DNA from: Rotaria socialis
Taxonomy: Eukaryota > Rotifera > Eurotatoria > Philodinida > Philodinidae
NCBI GenBank assembly: GCA_905331475.1
Contig: CAJNYU010003233.1
Coordinates: forward strand, 62,001-126,000
Length of the DNA: 64,000 bases
Reading direction: 5' to 3'
The notes beneath the pieces were generated by a model. It was not told where the DNA came from and did not search any database. It was given only the letters and a program-made list of their open reading frames with translations. Below, one piece after another: positions 26,656 to 39,190 of this stretch; positions within the stretch are counted from its first letter, which is position 1, and each line of letters opens with the position of its first letter. The position numbers and the translations under genes were made by a program.

Positions 26656-28111
26656 AGTGCTTTTGAAATTTCGTAGATTGCCGTTAGACACAAAAGCATA
26701 CCATAGTTAACATTCGTTGTATCGGAGTTTGATCATATAACTTGAACCCGAATAACCAAAATTATAGTGTTTTAAAATTTTTTTATAGGATCTATAAAGT
26801 TCTCGTTCATCACCTGGAATTCTTACAGTGATAAATGTTCGAAGGAACGCAGTTTTCTTCAATGCAATAGAATACTCAAGTACATTATAGGCACGACCAT
26901 TGACATCAATTTGTATTCGTATAATAGCAGCAAAACGTCGTGTATCAGCCACAAAATATGAAGCAATGTCGAATTTATCTTTATCAATGGTTGTTTTCAT
27001 TGAATCAGCATTGATAAAATCGACTATATCAACATTTCGATGAAGCCATTTTGCTACTTAGAATATATTTTATGCATTTCAACGAACCTTTTTCAACTGC
27101 AATTACAAATGGCGTTTTACCATTGGCATTTTTTTCAACAAGTCGTTGAAGAGCCTTGACAAAAAGAAGCAGAAATAAATATTGTATAAGATTCAGTATC
27201 ATTAAAAAAAAAACGATGAGACTCTTACAGTAAGTCGTGCAGCACTTGAACTAAGTCGTTTGAGTAGTGCAATCGCTCGACTTAAAATAATATCATTGCA
27301 ATGTTCAGTTGCATAATGGAACACACTAGAACCAATGTTATCTTTACTTGTTAATGACATTGGATCTTGTTCCATTAATAACGTTGCTGTTGATGTTGAT
27401 CCAGCTTCGATAGCACAAAGCAAAGGTGTTTGGCCGCGCGTATTTAATAAACTATTCATATGTGATGTTTCCGTAATTAACGTTCTCATTATTTCTTCAT
27501 GTCCGAGTTTAGCAGCCAAATGAAGTAAAGTTTGACCTTGTAATTCACCAGATAATTCGATTTGTTGGAGCTGAAACAATAACTGGCAGAGTAACATGTT
27601 GTTGATTTTTTCGATTGCGAACTAATTTTGAAATTTGACCAAAACGCCGATTTTCATCATCCCAATCAAAACAACTGTCGTGCAATTGTTGAGGTGGACT
27701 CATTCGTACAGATGGCATTGCTTTCATTGCTAATAATTTAGTGCCGCTTGAGGATATTGTTTGTTCATTAGCTAGAGTAGTAGATGTTGACTCAGAAATG
27801 TCTGCACATCGAGTAGGTCTATCACTCTTCGATAATTTCAGTGGTTTATAGGCTCGGGTTTGTTTTGGTGAAATGAGAAAGATTTGAGTCGGCATTGATA
27901 CCTGACAAAAAGAAAACGCATTCACTTAGGAATTAATAACTTTCACAAAATTAAACTACTCGAGATATATATATATATATATATTGAATTTTTTTCTTTC
28001 ACTATGTCAATTTTACTTCAATTACCATAACCCTTTAAAAACCCGATCGACTGGTTTATTTGAACTTGTATGTTCACTTTTCTTCTTCTTCAAAGAGCAA
28101 CATTAAAACAA

Positions 28112-28885
28112 GGGTAAATAGACTTTTGATCCCCAAAAAAATGACTATTGATCACCAAAATGTGTTAGTTGCGAAATGATCACCAAAAAATATATATTTG
28201 ATCACCAATTTGCTTTTTGTGGAATGAATGGTAGAGTTGTGGTAGATAACGTGTTTATCTCAAAAGACAACAGATTGATAAGACATAGTTAAACAATAAT
28301 CATAATTGGATCAAAATGATCTCATTAACTGAGAATAGTTACACAAAATGTTCTATCACAACAATGCAGAAAACTAAAAATGTCAAGTAAGCAGTGGACG
28401 CTGCTATACACAGCTCAATCATATGAAGAAGCAAAAGATTTAGCAAAATCACGCTTTAATGTTTGCCAAAATCGACGATCAGATTTAAACGATCAAACAA
28501 AATATTCATTTAAATGCAGTGAATACAGGAAATATCCTTTATGTCATTTTCAAATAAAAATTATCGTGCCAGATAACAATATGAATTCTATAACAATTAT
28601 GTCCAAAAATGAACATGAACATGAACAAAATGAACGAGATGCAACAACAAGATTACCATCGCCAATACGTGAATCCATATCTACCTATGTCAAGTGTGGA
28701 TTATCACAATCTCAAATTAAAGCATCATTGATAATAAATTCGGTGATCGAATATATATTTTTTGTGATCATTTCGCAATAAAATAGATTGGGGATCATTT
28801 GTACATTTTTTTGGTGATCATTTCGCAACTAACACATTTTGGTGATCAATAGTCATTTTTTTGGGGATCAAAAATATTGCTACCC
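28112..28885 (+). mobile_element. Non-autonomous MULE-type DNA transposon with TIRs and 9-bp target duplication
   Basis: A 774-bp insertion in the intron 27902-29902 of the TRPA-like gene. Both ends begin GGGTA and share a terminal inverted repeat of about 85 bp (from TTTTGATCCCCAAAAAAATG through GATCACCAAAAAA), nearly identical after the first dozen bases. The right arm carries about 47 bp more, a partial duplication of the same motif. The direct repeat TTAAAACAA flanks it at 28103-28111 and 28886-28894. A 9-bp duplication is typical of Mutator-like elements. The one ORF inside encodes only an N-terminal zinc-binding part, so the element depends on a transposase elsewhere. Confidence 0.9.
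28380..28781 (+). CDS. Truncated FLYWCH/MULE-like N-terminal protein inside the transposon
   Basis: 133-codon reading frame inside the MULE-type element. It has the look of a FLYWCH/FAR1-type zinc-binding domain at the start of MULE transposases: aromatic-rich YTAQSYEEAKDLAKSRF, then Cys (FKCSEYRKYPLCHF), then NEHEHEQ for the His ligands, then a helical segment ISTYVKCGLSQSQIKASL. The DDE catalytic core is missing, and the frame runs into the terminal repeat (last residues FFVIISQ). Probably a deletion derivative; it may still bind element ends. Start taken at the first ATG. Confidence 0.65.
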   Translation: MSSKQWTLLYTAQSYEEAKDLAKSRFNVCQNRRSDLNDQTKYSFKCSEYRKYPLCHFQIKIIVPDNNMNSITIMSKNEHEHEQNERDATTRLPSPIRESISTYVKCGLSQSQIKASLIINSVIEYIFFVIISQ

Positions 28886-30502
28886 TTAAAACAATAGTGA
28901 TTACGTACTCCTCGTGGTGTTATACATGATTGACTATCGTTCATTATATATGATTATAGATAATACTAATGAGACAGTTTTCAATCAATGCATGCAATAT
29001 AAACATTTAGTTTCTCATAGGAAATTATAGTAAGCACGTATAAGGCATCATCGTATCAAAGAAACGACTTGAATGACCATATAAACAAATATCGCATCGA
29101 ATAACTGCTTTATTATCTTTTTCTTCTCTTTTTTTCCCTATTAGCAGTTGTTACTTCAATCAGAAAAAGAAGCGAATGCCATTTGATGTATTGTAAAGAA
29201 AGAAAAGAACAAGTGCTGCTTTTTTTCTCTCTCTCACTTTTTGACCTTTCTCGAATTTATCCAACTATCCATTCGGTAGCTTTTGTCTTAAAGATAAGCA
29301 TCCAAAAGAAAAATAGACGTGTTCGTTTCTCAGCGAAATTCATTGTTTTAATGTAATCTTTTCTTTGCAATTGATAAGAACAGGTTCTCTACTCATTTTT
29401 CAAATGCTATATTATTTCTATCCTACTTTCAATTATGCACATACTCGGATGTTTGAAAATGGATCTTCTCAATTTATTGGGTAAGAATAGAATGACTCGT
29501 ATGATTTTCAGCAAAAAATGCACTATACACATTTTTCTTATTGTCACATTTTACTATTGATAATAAACAGAAAATCTTGTAATTTTCTGTTTCGATCAGC
29601 AAAGAATTTACGTTATTCTATTTAGTCACGTTAACATAGACATTAAAATGTTCTTCAATATACGATTTGTTTGTTTCATTATATTTTGAAGAGAAAAAAT
29701 AATCATCTAACATTCTTTGGAAAATCGCACATACAAGCAAAACAAAAGCGGAATGAAGAAAAAGAAATTTTTTGTACAATAGCCATCATCGTATTCAAAT
29801 GTTAATGGATACGCCCGTTCACTGTTTTGTCATTCGTTCGAATTATCATTTTCATCAGCATTTGATAATTGTTGCAGAGTAATCATTTCCTTTTTTAGTC
29901 ACCAGTGGAACCATGTCATCTTGATTGGTTTGATTATTTATAGTAGCAGTATTACGCGTATCACATGTTGGCCAAAACATAGCTTGTAATTGTTTTGGTG
30001 GTGTTCGATAGTGTCGAGCTTGAACAGCATCATTTGTTTGATGACATTGAAAACTTTTATTTTTCTTCGATACACGATTGAAAATAGGCTTGCTTGGACG
30101 AAAAATATCGATTGCTGTTGAACTTTCACCGTTACGATCATCGTTGCTATTCGAATTGTCATCGCAGACCTTGGACTGTAGTAAAATAACAGAAATAATT
30201 ATGTATTAAAAAATATGAAAAATGTTCTTTTACTTAGTTAGCATAAAATAGCATTAGTATTATTGAATTTGGTTAATTCTAAATCTAAATTATATCATGC
30301 AAAAGGCATACATTGGTAGCTATGTATGTTCTAAAATAGTTTTGTGATCAGTTAAGCGAACATAATAGTGATATATTAATTAAAAGCTCACATATTCATT
30401 TAGATAGATTTACAAGTTCAAATTCATCCTAGAATGAGTTACAGATAATTATCATATTATTATTTTTGTCTAAAATTTCTCATCAAATTTCTATTTAAGA
30501 TA

Positions 30503-31243
30503 ATGTCGAAAAAAGTACTAATTATTAAACATTCAATTCGTGTATGTCCTGCTTATGTAGCAACGTTCTTCACTGAACATGATATTCCATTCGAAATTCT
30601 TTCTATTAACGATTCTGATAGTCAATCAAAGTTACCAGATAATAATACAACTGATTATCAAGCTATTGTAAGTCTGGGTGGACCGCAAGGTACATACGAA
30701 GATGATTTATATCCCTATTTAAAATGGGAAAAATCGTTTCTTGCAACTCAACTCAGTCTTGATACACCTATTCTTGGCCTATGTCTCGGAGCACAATTAG
30801 TTGCTGATGCTATTGGTGGACATGGTTATTTAGGAAAGTGTGGTTATGAACTTGGTTATGTTCAATATGAACTTACACCAGAAGGTGAACAAGATCCAGT
30901 TCTATCAAAAGTATTTGAAGCACAACAAAATAAACCATTACTACTTATGCATCATAAAGATACATTCGATTTGCCACCGACTGCATCGATTTTAGCTCGT
31001 ACATCGAATAATTATATTGCTGCTTTTCGAACTGGTTCGGCACTTTGCGTGCAATTTCATCCTGAAGCATCGTTCACTGAATTTAGCGAATGGGTACAGA
31101 GAACACGTCTCACTAGACCAGAGTTATATGGAAATCTCGACATTGATGAAATTCTACAGCAAACAAAAGCATGCGAACTACAAGCTGCTAAATCAAGAAA
31201 AATATTTTTTGAGTCATGGTGGAATTCTATTCAACAGGAATAG
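30503..31243 (+). CDS. Class I glutamine amidotransferase domain protein (GMP synthase-like)
   Basis: Stand-alone glutamine amidotransferase of the GuaA-like superfamily, which releases ammonia from glutamine, or acts on gamma-glutamyl substrates in some branches. 246 aa, no introns. The nucleophile elbow is GLCLGAQL (Cys near residue 95). The catalytic His-Glu pair lies in VQFHPEASF near residue 180. Earlier landmarks are SLGGPQGTYEDD and LLMHHKDTF. No synthase domain follows, so it is not GMP synthetase itself. It sits antisense inside the intron 30176-31768 of the TRPA-like gene. The lack of introns, unlike its intron-rich neighbours, and its bacterial/fungal-looking architecture suggest horizontal gain or retroposition (inference). 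Confidence 0.85.
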   Translation: MSKKVLIIKHSIRVCPAYVATFFTEHDIPFEILSINDSDSQSKLPDNNTTDYQAIVSLGGPQGTYEDDLYPYLKWEKSFLATQLSLDTPILGLCLGAQLVADAIGGHGYLGKCGYELGYVQYELTPEGEQDPVLSKVFEAQQNKPLLLMHHKDTFDLPPTASILARTSNNYIAAFRTGSALCVQFHPEASFTEFSEWVQRTRLTRPELYGNLDIDEILQQTKACELQAAKSRKIFFESWWNSIQQE

Positions 31244-34200
31244 TTCTGCACAACATAATTAACATAGTCGAAACATTTATCATCGAAGAAATTTGTTTTT
31301 TTTGCTTATTCCATTAATTTCAATAATCAATTAGTCATCGTCTTTTTTTTTAAGTAATTCTATTATATCACTAATAAATACGTACCATATCTCTTTCGTT
31401 TCATATTTGTTGCTTTACTAACATGATTCTATTTCTTTTTTGCTTCCCAACTTGGAATCTCATGTAGAGAGTCGTGAAACCAATTATATAAAAATTTCAT
31501 TATTTTTTCACTTTATTCTCAACTTCTATACTTTCTTTTCATCTACTTTTATTATATTAATACCAATACGCGTTTTTATCAATACTGTAATAGTGATAAT
31601 TCAAACACAGACAATGCAGATGACAACAAACAAAAAAGAATAACATGTGCGCGACGAAAAGTATAGAAGAAGAAAATGAGCCAACAAATCAAGAAATGAT
31701 ATACAATGGATAAACAATATGTATGTCTATCAATGCGATACAAGCAATTAAAATGAGACGTTACTCACCAAACTGATTGTATCTTTAGACGTAACTAGTT
31801 CATTGAATCCAGTTGTTGCTGTTGGCGAAATCGAACGTTGATCACTACATTGTAGTTGATAACTGTTTGTTGCCGATGAATTATGTCGTTCACTTTTTCC
31901 CCAACGTAACCGATTAACATTTTTTAAAATATTTTTTGATCGTTGTACCACATTCGTCTGAGTTACTCCACCGATAGCTGACTTATTATTAGTTGTTGTA
32001 ACATTATTACTAACAGTAGTAGTCATATGAGTTGTATTGGCAGAATCTGTCAAGTGACTCAAACCATCTGCAATTTGTTGTTGATCAAGACGAACCATTC
32101 GACGTGTCGGTTGTCGATATCTATTTGCGTCGCTTACTACTCGTTGTAATTTTCTTTTTACTTTTATTATAAGATTTTTTCGTGAATTTATACATTGAGT
32201 ATATTCATCACCGGTTGCATGCAGCGTTGGTATACTGCCAATCGAAACAGAATTTGTGCTTGTATCGCCATAACAAGCTAATTGGCTAAAATCGATTTGT
32301 TGATTCGCACCATTTTGTTCTTGAGAAACTGAATCGATAATAACATGAATGATTTCTCTCCAAGCAATATGTGGTTGCCAATCGGGATTAGTTGAATTTT
32401 GATATGTTTTATGCATTGTTGTTTTCATATTTGTCATTAATTGATCGAATTCAGCTGCTAAATTTCTAACGACACAATACGTTAATATATTATGTCGAAT
32501 ATCGCTTGGTTTTGTTCGACATGAATCATAATAGATTAACGCATGATTTTTAATTAAATAATTAAGTTCAATTTTAGCATTACGACGTACACAACAAGCA
32601 AATGCATGAACAAATATGCGTTGTATGGTAACTGAATTTTCTTCGATAAATGGATCATCTTCAACTTGATAATAACGATTTAATGTTGTACACAATGTTG
32701 AAAATGTTGTGCCATTATTTTTTATTTGCAGAACACCATCTAGAGAAGCGCATCAAAACAAATTGCATTTTCTATTGAAGAAGAAGAAAATCTTTCTTAC
32801 CTAAACAATGTTCTAAATGTCGTTGAGCAACTGTTCCCCAAAGAGAAAGATTGCGTCGTTTGAAAAATGAATCGAATATTGTTTGCATCATCACAGTTGA
32901 CTCCGTCATGCACGATATATAAAATGGTGTTTGATAAATCTGCGCAAAAGCATCAGCAAATGGATCACCAAATGAGTCGAAAAAATAATAATCAACTTCC
33001 ATATATAGTGACTGACCTGTTTCAGAACTTAAATGATATTTAACTTTAACTTCCCATGTAACATCACTACGTTTACGAGAGGAAATAACATCGCCATCAG
33101 GATACAATATGGTTGGTCGACAGCCAAGTGCGCGTTCTAATTCAACAAAATGTTCTTCGATATTTTCACGTAATACATGAAAATCCCAACGTGGATATTG
33201 AATAAATACATCGCGAACAACGAGAATAGTTAAAAAGCAACGTATAATTGTTGGTGTTTCAGTTTGATGTCCATCGTCGGATGCCACGGAGTCATTGTCC
33301 GACGTATTTAATGTAATTGATGAGCCAGAGTGAACACCGGAAGCCGGTTTTACATCTTGATTAACAATAAAACCATCGAATTGATAAAATATTAATGCCG
33401 TTGGTCCTTCAGTTTCAGTATCACGATAAACTTGCACATGCTGAAAAGTTCCATACTCTTTCGTATGCATATAATCAAGCACACGATTAAGTATACATTC
33501 ATGATTGACACCATCATATTCAACAAGATGAGATTCAAGTAAAATTTTAACTATCTCTTCATAATCTGCCTTGTCACCGCATCTTGCAATGCATGCAAGA
33601 GTAAGTGGCGACGGAACGAGCATATGTTTATTATCAGTTGCTTTTATAAGTTTATCAATAAATTCTTCGCGTTGCATCAATGGCAATGAACTTAATTCAA
33701 GTTCATCGGCATCAGGAATGTCGTTATCATTTGGAGTATTTAAATTATTAATATTATTGACACGATCCATAAACATAGTATTTGACCCTAATGGTGGTTG
33801 ATTTTTTGCTGTTTGCCGATCTAAACTTGATTGAAATATTCGTTGAGAATTTTGTGGTACTGACATTCGATTTTGATCATCAACTGAAACCGGCTGTGCC
33901 AATACTGTAAATCCCTTTTTACGTTGTTTTGTTGCGTGTGTTTCACGTTCAACACCACATGCTTTAAGGATGTAACCAGAGGGATTTTTTTCAAGTTCTC
34001 GTTGTTGACGAAGCGGAATCAACAACGATAGAGCATCAAAAGCAAATGCTGATGTTGATAAAGTATCGCATATCGTTTTCACCTAGATTACAAAGAACAA
34101 ATTAAAATAATGCAATACAAGAGAAAAGAAAACAATATCGACATACCGTTTCTTTATCTCCAACAAATGCTGCATAATGTAATGGTAACCATCCACGTTC

Positions 34201-34797
34201 AGTAGCTACATTCATGGACATATCTAACCAATTATATTTTTCTTGAAACATTTTACTCAATAAACTTGTTTTTCTATGTGCTATTGCAAAATGTATTAGA
34301 TCACAATATTCATATCGATATAATTTTGCAATAGTTGATTTAAATAAATTAAATATTTTTGCATCTTCATTTAATATTGGCTTATCAATTTGTTCCATGT
34401 ACAAGTACGTATGTAAACATGAATATGATTTAAATAAACCATGAATATGAAAATGAAGATAATGTTCTTCTATTAGAACACTTTCTTCAAGTAATGTTAT
34501 TGTCGATGGTGTTGCATCAATAAGATGTTTCATAACTTCAAGAATGCATTGACGAGATTTGTCATTATCAATTACTAAGCGTTTAGCAGTAAGAAGTTTT
34601 TTCTTTAATCGATGATAGCAACGCCACAATGGATAATGATCACGAGGATAACCATGGGAATCATATAATAGCAAGAGTAAAAAATGCATATTATTAAAAT
34701 GATCAGGCTTGCGTATAAGACCATTTTGAAGTTCTTGAAGTATATCAATTAACATATCAGATTCAAGTTCCTCGCGTGGGTGTTCGTGGGCGTCCAT

Positions 34798-35370
34798 GGA
34801 TACTCTTGAACTTATCGTTCGGACTATATTAATTTAGAAAGAAAGATATTTTACTACATATAATTAAACTAATGTTAGTTGATATTGAGGAGGTAGAAAA
34901 AAATTCTAATGAACTAACGAAGCTCACGTAAAAAAAACTGGAATCAAAAGTAACTTTTAATAGTAATAAAGTAAAATAAAGTAACGTCTCTTACTGTTTT
35001 TCACTTTTTATAGTACTTTCTGATCATTTTCCCACTTTCTATAGTACTTTATCATACTTTTCTTACTTTGAAAAGTACTTAATAGTCAGTTTTTTGGGTA
35101 AACTCTTTTACATGGGAGCTCTTGTCTGTCAACGTAAGAACAAAAACGTTAAACAGATCTACTTTATCAATCATCACAAGCAATGTTACCTTCAAATGGT
35201 TTCTAGCTAAAGAATTTGTCTATTTGTTTTTATGACTATTAAATAATTTAATTAAGTTAAAAGAACTGAAATTATCCTATTTCTCTCTCTGGTTACTATC
35301 AAATGATACTTGAGTTAATGATGATGGTTGATATCGAGAGTAAAATGTCGAATCTCGTAGCTCTTTATTT
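34798..35370. other. Upstream region of the TRPA-like gene
   Basis: Putative promoter side of the TRPA-like gene. At 34930-35075 there are many AAAGTA and TAGTACTTT copies on both strands, forming short inverted pairs. Otherwise AT-rich and without coding signs. Confidence 0.5.
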
Positions 35371-35873
35371 GTGTACTCAAAAAGTAGGTACACTACTAAA
35401 ATCGGTCAGTGTGTCCGGCCGTCCGTTTATTCGATAACTCTTCACAATTACATTCGATTGAGCTGAAATTTTGTGTACAGAATTGTCTCATCAATATCTA
35501 GGTTGAGTTCGAAGATGAGAAGGATCCGTCAAGAAATGGCTGAGTTATCGAAAAAATTGTCATTTTCGATCAGACCATCCCTGAGGGGGAGTACAGGGAT
35601 TTTTCTCAGAATTATCCACAACATATATAAATCGACTCAGTTTTTAACGCTGATTCCGAATCTGATATTAGCTTTGAACTAAACCGTAGCTTTCTAACGA
35701 AACATCGCCTGAAAAACGTCTCAAAATGCACAAAAACTGCATCCAGAAATCAAATTGTCTAGTTTCTCATGATAATTTTGGTGTTCAGACATTCTAGAAT
35801 GACTCATATGTCCCATGCACTTGTTGCAGTACACATAACTCTCGGATGAAATCCGACGTTTCCACATTTATTT
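35371..35873 (+). repeat. Dispersed ~500-bp repeat, copy 1
   Basis: Closely matches 48291-48809 in the same orientation. Starts GTGTACTCAAAAAG, has a GC-rich box GTGTGTCCGGCCGTCCG near the left end, and shared blocks such as GAGTTCGAAGATGAGAAGG, CCCTGAGGGGGAGTACAGGG and CATTCTAGAATGACTCAT. The right end is TTTCCACATTTATTT. Substitutions are scattered through the alignment. It has no conserved long ORF and no clear terminal repeats. Confidence 0.9.
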
Positions 35874-38800
35874 TCTTTGCTCATGCATCCAATACGAATA
35901 AAACACTTACATGGTGATAAATAATCTTTATTTATATCTTCAACAGATGTGTGCAAATGGTTTCGCGTTCATTGTCCGGAAATAATTATCAGAGGAAAGA
36001 TTAATTTTCTATGTAATAATTAAATATATTCATAAGATAAAATTGCAATGCTCTATGATGATCACTTTCTGTTGTTACTCTAAGTGTCGTAAATCGGCAA
36101 TATACGTTATTGAATCGTTCTAAAAACTGTGTTGCTCTCTGCTTTCTTTTGCACATTCTTTTCTCCTTCGGGTCTTTTCTATGTTGATGGATAGGACTGT
36201 CTTTAAGCAAATTTCACACGATGCATGGGACTCTTTTCTTTTTCTTTCTTTCCGTTGATAACTACTTACAAAAGGATTGTCCAATGTTTCGGTAAGTACA
36301 TCTTCAACTTTATCAGGTTACTATTTTCTATACTAGATCTCTTCATAAAATTTTCTTATATACTTATGAATCAAATAGGAAGAAACAGAACTTAATTGAC
36401 ACCTTATTATGATAACTTCCTCAAATGTTTTTGTTGTGTTAATTAAAATTATTCATAAAAAAAAAATTCTGATTTTAAAAATCCCTTCATATGATCGACT
36501 TTTTTTGTATCAGTAGATACATGTGTAACTTTCTTGCTAAATAAAATATTATATCGTTAATTCCAAGCGTAATAATAAGCAGCGAGTGTTGTAAAAGATA
36601 TATATATATATATACATACATCAATATTGATACACCTTTATTGGTATAGAATTGTTCTGGAACCAATGCTTCAATAGAAAAAAGTCAACACACATTTTTT
36701 GCAGGTATACTCTAAGGATGTTTTCATCATACTTCGAAAAACAAAGTACAAAAACGATAAACAAAATATTTATATGTGCACCTATAGAAATATAACCATG
36801 TGATGTACTCTATCTAACTGGCAAGCAATCATCCGTGTAAATATGAAAAATCAAGCAAAAAAAACGCATAATATGTAATGTTTTCATTTTTTTATATCAT
36901 AATAATCACATGATATTTTTCATAATATTTCACAAAGAAGTGCTATGTGAGAAGAGGATTTATATATCATATTCCATACTATCATTATATTATGTCTTAA
37001 TTATATCAAATCATATATTTGTATTGCCACTAATAATCGCTATCTAGTGCTTTTTCGATTGTTTTTCATAATCGTAAGAATGATAATAACAACATTTGCG
37101 TTTCAAAAATAAACTACAAGCGTGAAAAGAAATGTCGTGTGACAGAAATCCAAGGTATCATGATTTTTATAATCTCGTAATATTAACTTAACATGTTGTT
37201 ACTCGTCTGTTTGCTAAACAAGCATCGAATATGAAATAAAGTTACTTTTTTGTTCTCGTTAACTTCTCGACCATCAACTATACCATTATGCAAGAGAATG
37301 CGTCATAATTCTACTATAAGCATATCGTTTTCTTTATAATCTGTGTTAATCGTCTGATTTCACATATTGTCGTATTGTATAAAATTTATTTCTCTGGTTA
37401 TTGGGAAGAAAAATCGTAAGGTCAATCTTTGCTCTTGATTTACCTTCTTGCCGATTGAATAATTTTCGCCATCGCCTAGTTCCATTCTTTCGATGCTGAC
37501 AGTCAATAGATTAGCCGATGAACCAAACTGAAACCGTTCCGTACTCCAATACGCAAAACCGATCAATTATTCAGTTGACTATTCACACTCTAGAATACGA
37601 TTGGAATGTTCAACAAGTACTTTTTCCTATTTTCTCTTACTGAATTATTTCGTAGCCATAGGAAAATAATTGTAGAGTACTCATACAAAAAGAAAATATT
37701 TATTCACCACTGAGAAAACTAATAAAACCGTGTGTCGTTTGTATTTTGGAATTTTTTTCTATTTAATTTAATTTATTCTGTAATATATTCTATACAAAGT
37801 GAACCTCATATTAAAATCAATTAGATACAAATTGTATTCGAAAAGAAACAAATAAAAATTTTCTTCGTAACTTAACAAAAAACACATAGGTGACATGGTG
37901 TCGACAGTCAGCAGAGTAACGCAATGTCTAGTGATCGATATTGTTCACATAAGAAAATATTCAGCACATAAAAAAAGATCTAAACAATGAATCGATTTTA
38001 ATTTATAATTCTCCATTTATTCAACAATGATCAGCCAATCTATTCGATAACGGATAGAATGCTGTATTGATTAGTAGAATTTCTTTGTCCTAAACATAAA
38101 TTTTAGAGTAAACAACTCTCACCCGTGTTATATTATTATACCATATAAACTATGATCATATGAAAATCGAGATCATCGACGCCAACTGCAAAAAAGAAAT
38201 CATAGCACATCAAAAAATGGAGATGAAAACAGAATTTTTTTAAATCATTTAAATAGATATTTTCTAATATTGTAGAGATTCAGTTTTCTTTCGAAATTAA
38301 TACCAGTGGCATACGAGAGCAGAAAGTCAACGACGAAAGTACCTCCTTAATGTTACGAGGCGTGTTGTGCATGACTAATAACTAGGTATAGAATATTACG
38401 TTGTGTGTTCACTGAAGCATTTCCAATATATAAGTAAAATCAATATCAACGAACTGACACTGAAGTTCTGCATCGAAGATAGACACATATGTTTATATAC
38501 TCAAAGAATGTTCTTGACAGATGAAAAAAAACTGAGGTTTCTATTTCGTTTTATTATCAATAGTATATCATACTGATGTTTCATTTGAGATGACACAAAC
38601 TACTCTCGAAAGTATTATATATGAAGGTTAAACAAAAATATAATCAATATCGATCATTTGATAAAGCTGTTTGAATTTATTTGACACGCTTGTATGATGA
38701 TGAAAATAGCAATTTTCGTTTTATTCGACGATGCATGTCAGTGATAATGTTTTCTTGAAGGAAAAAATGAATATTGTCACGCACACAGACATATATATAT

Positions 38801-39190
38801 TCGCGGACTCTGCTAGCTTTCATTTGTTGATGTGTCGACATCGAAATATTGTTCATAATATTTTGTCTATGATAGATTTGAATAAAAAAGTGACATATCC
38901 AATCGAATTTCTTTTTCATTGGTAATAAACTTGTTCATGAAATGATTGACTTTAGTAGGAAGTCTATGAAGTACTCTTGATAATTATTACTTGTACAAAG
39001 ACAAATGCAATTGTGTTTCCTACTATATTTTTACTATCTAAATTCGTGCTTTATTGATTATGATGAGCATATGATAAAAATACAGTGCACGTCACACTAT
39101 CATGATCTGTGCAAAGTTTGATTGGCAAAAGAGGTCAAGCAGAAAAATTGAATAAAGTTTGATTGTAGCATAACAAATTATTTAATGTCA
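35874..39190. other. Long intergenic region
   Basis: AT-rich, with (TA)n near 36597-36613. Open frames at 36001-36210, 37360-37566 and 38677-38925 show no recognisable family. I see no RNA gene. The last ~100 nt belong to the 3' flank of the oxidoreductase gene. Confidence 0.5.

Larger units (their letters stand above)
24789..34797 (-). pseudogene. TRPA-type ankyrin ion channel gene, broken in its C-terminal half
   Basis: Family role: cation channel gated by chemical, heat or mechanical cues. Exons (minus): 34797-34147, 34082-32801, 32739-31769, 30175-29903, 27901-27229, 27154-26827, 26740-26702, 26409-25968, 25915-25339, 25286-24789. The N-terminal part has ankyrin repeats (GWLPLHYAAFVGDKET; GQTLLHLAAKLGHEE; GKTPFVIAVEKG) separated by long linkers. 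TM1 is near LLFGNFLYLLILLAQISF; the S4 region starts KWQWEAGAL; the pore/S6 part has HTGEYDVDDLFF and NIVIMNIMVGLAVSDV, the TRPA S6 signature. Breaks: single-base gains in homopolymers at 27606-27611, 27049-27052, 25814-25821 and 25517-25522; in-frame stops at 25751-25753 (TAG), 25679-25681 and 25562-25564 (both TGA at expected Trp). The first four exons are open. Homopolymer breaks alone could be sequencing error; the stops argue for decay. Confidence 0.8.

Noticed and set aside
37360-37566. Minus frame with LTVSIERMELGDGENYSIG
   Set aside because: Looks faintly protein-like but has no recognisable domain and no supporting exons.
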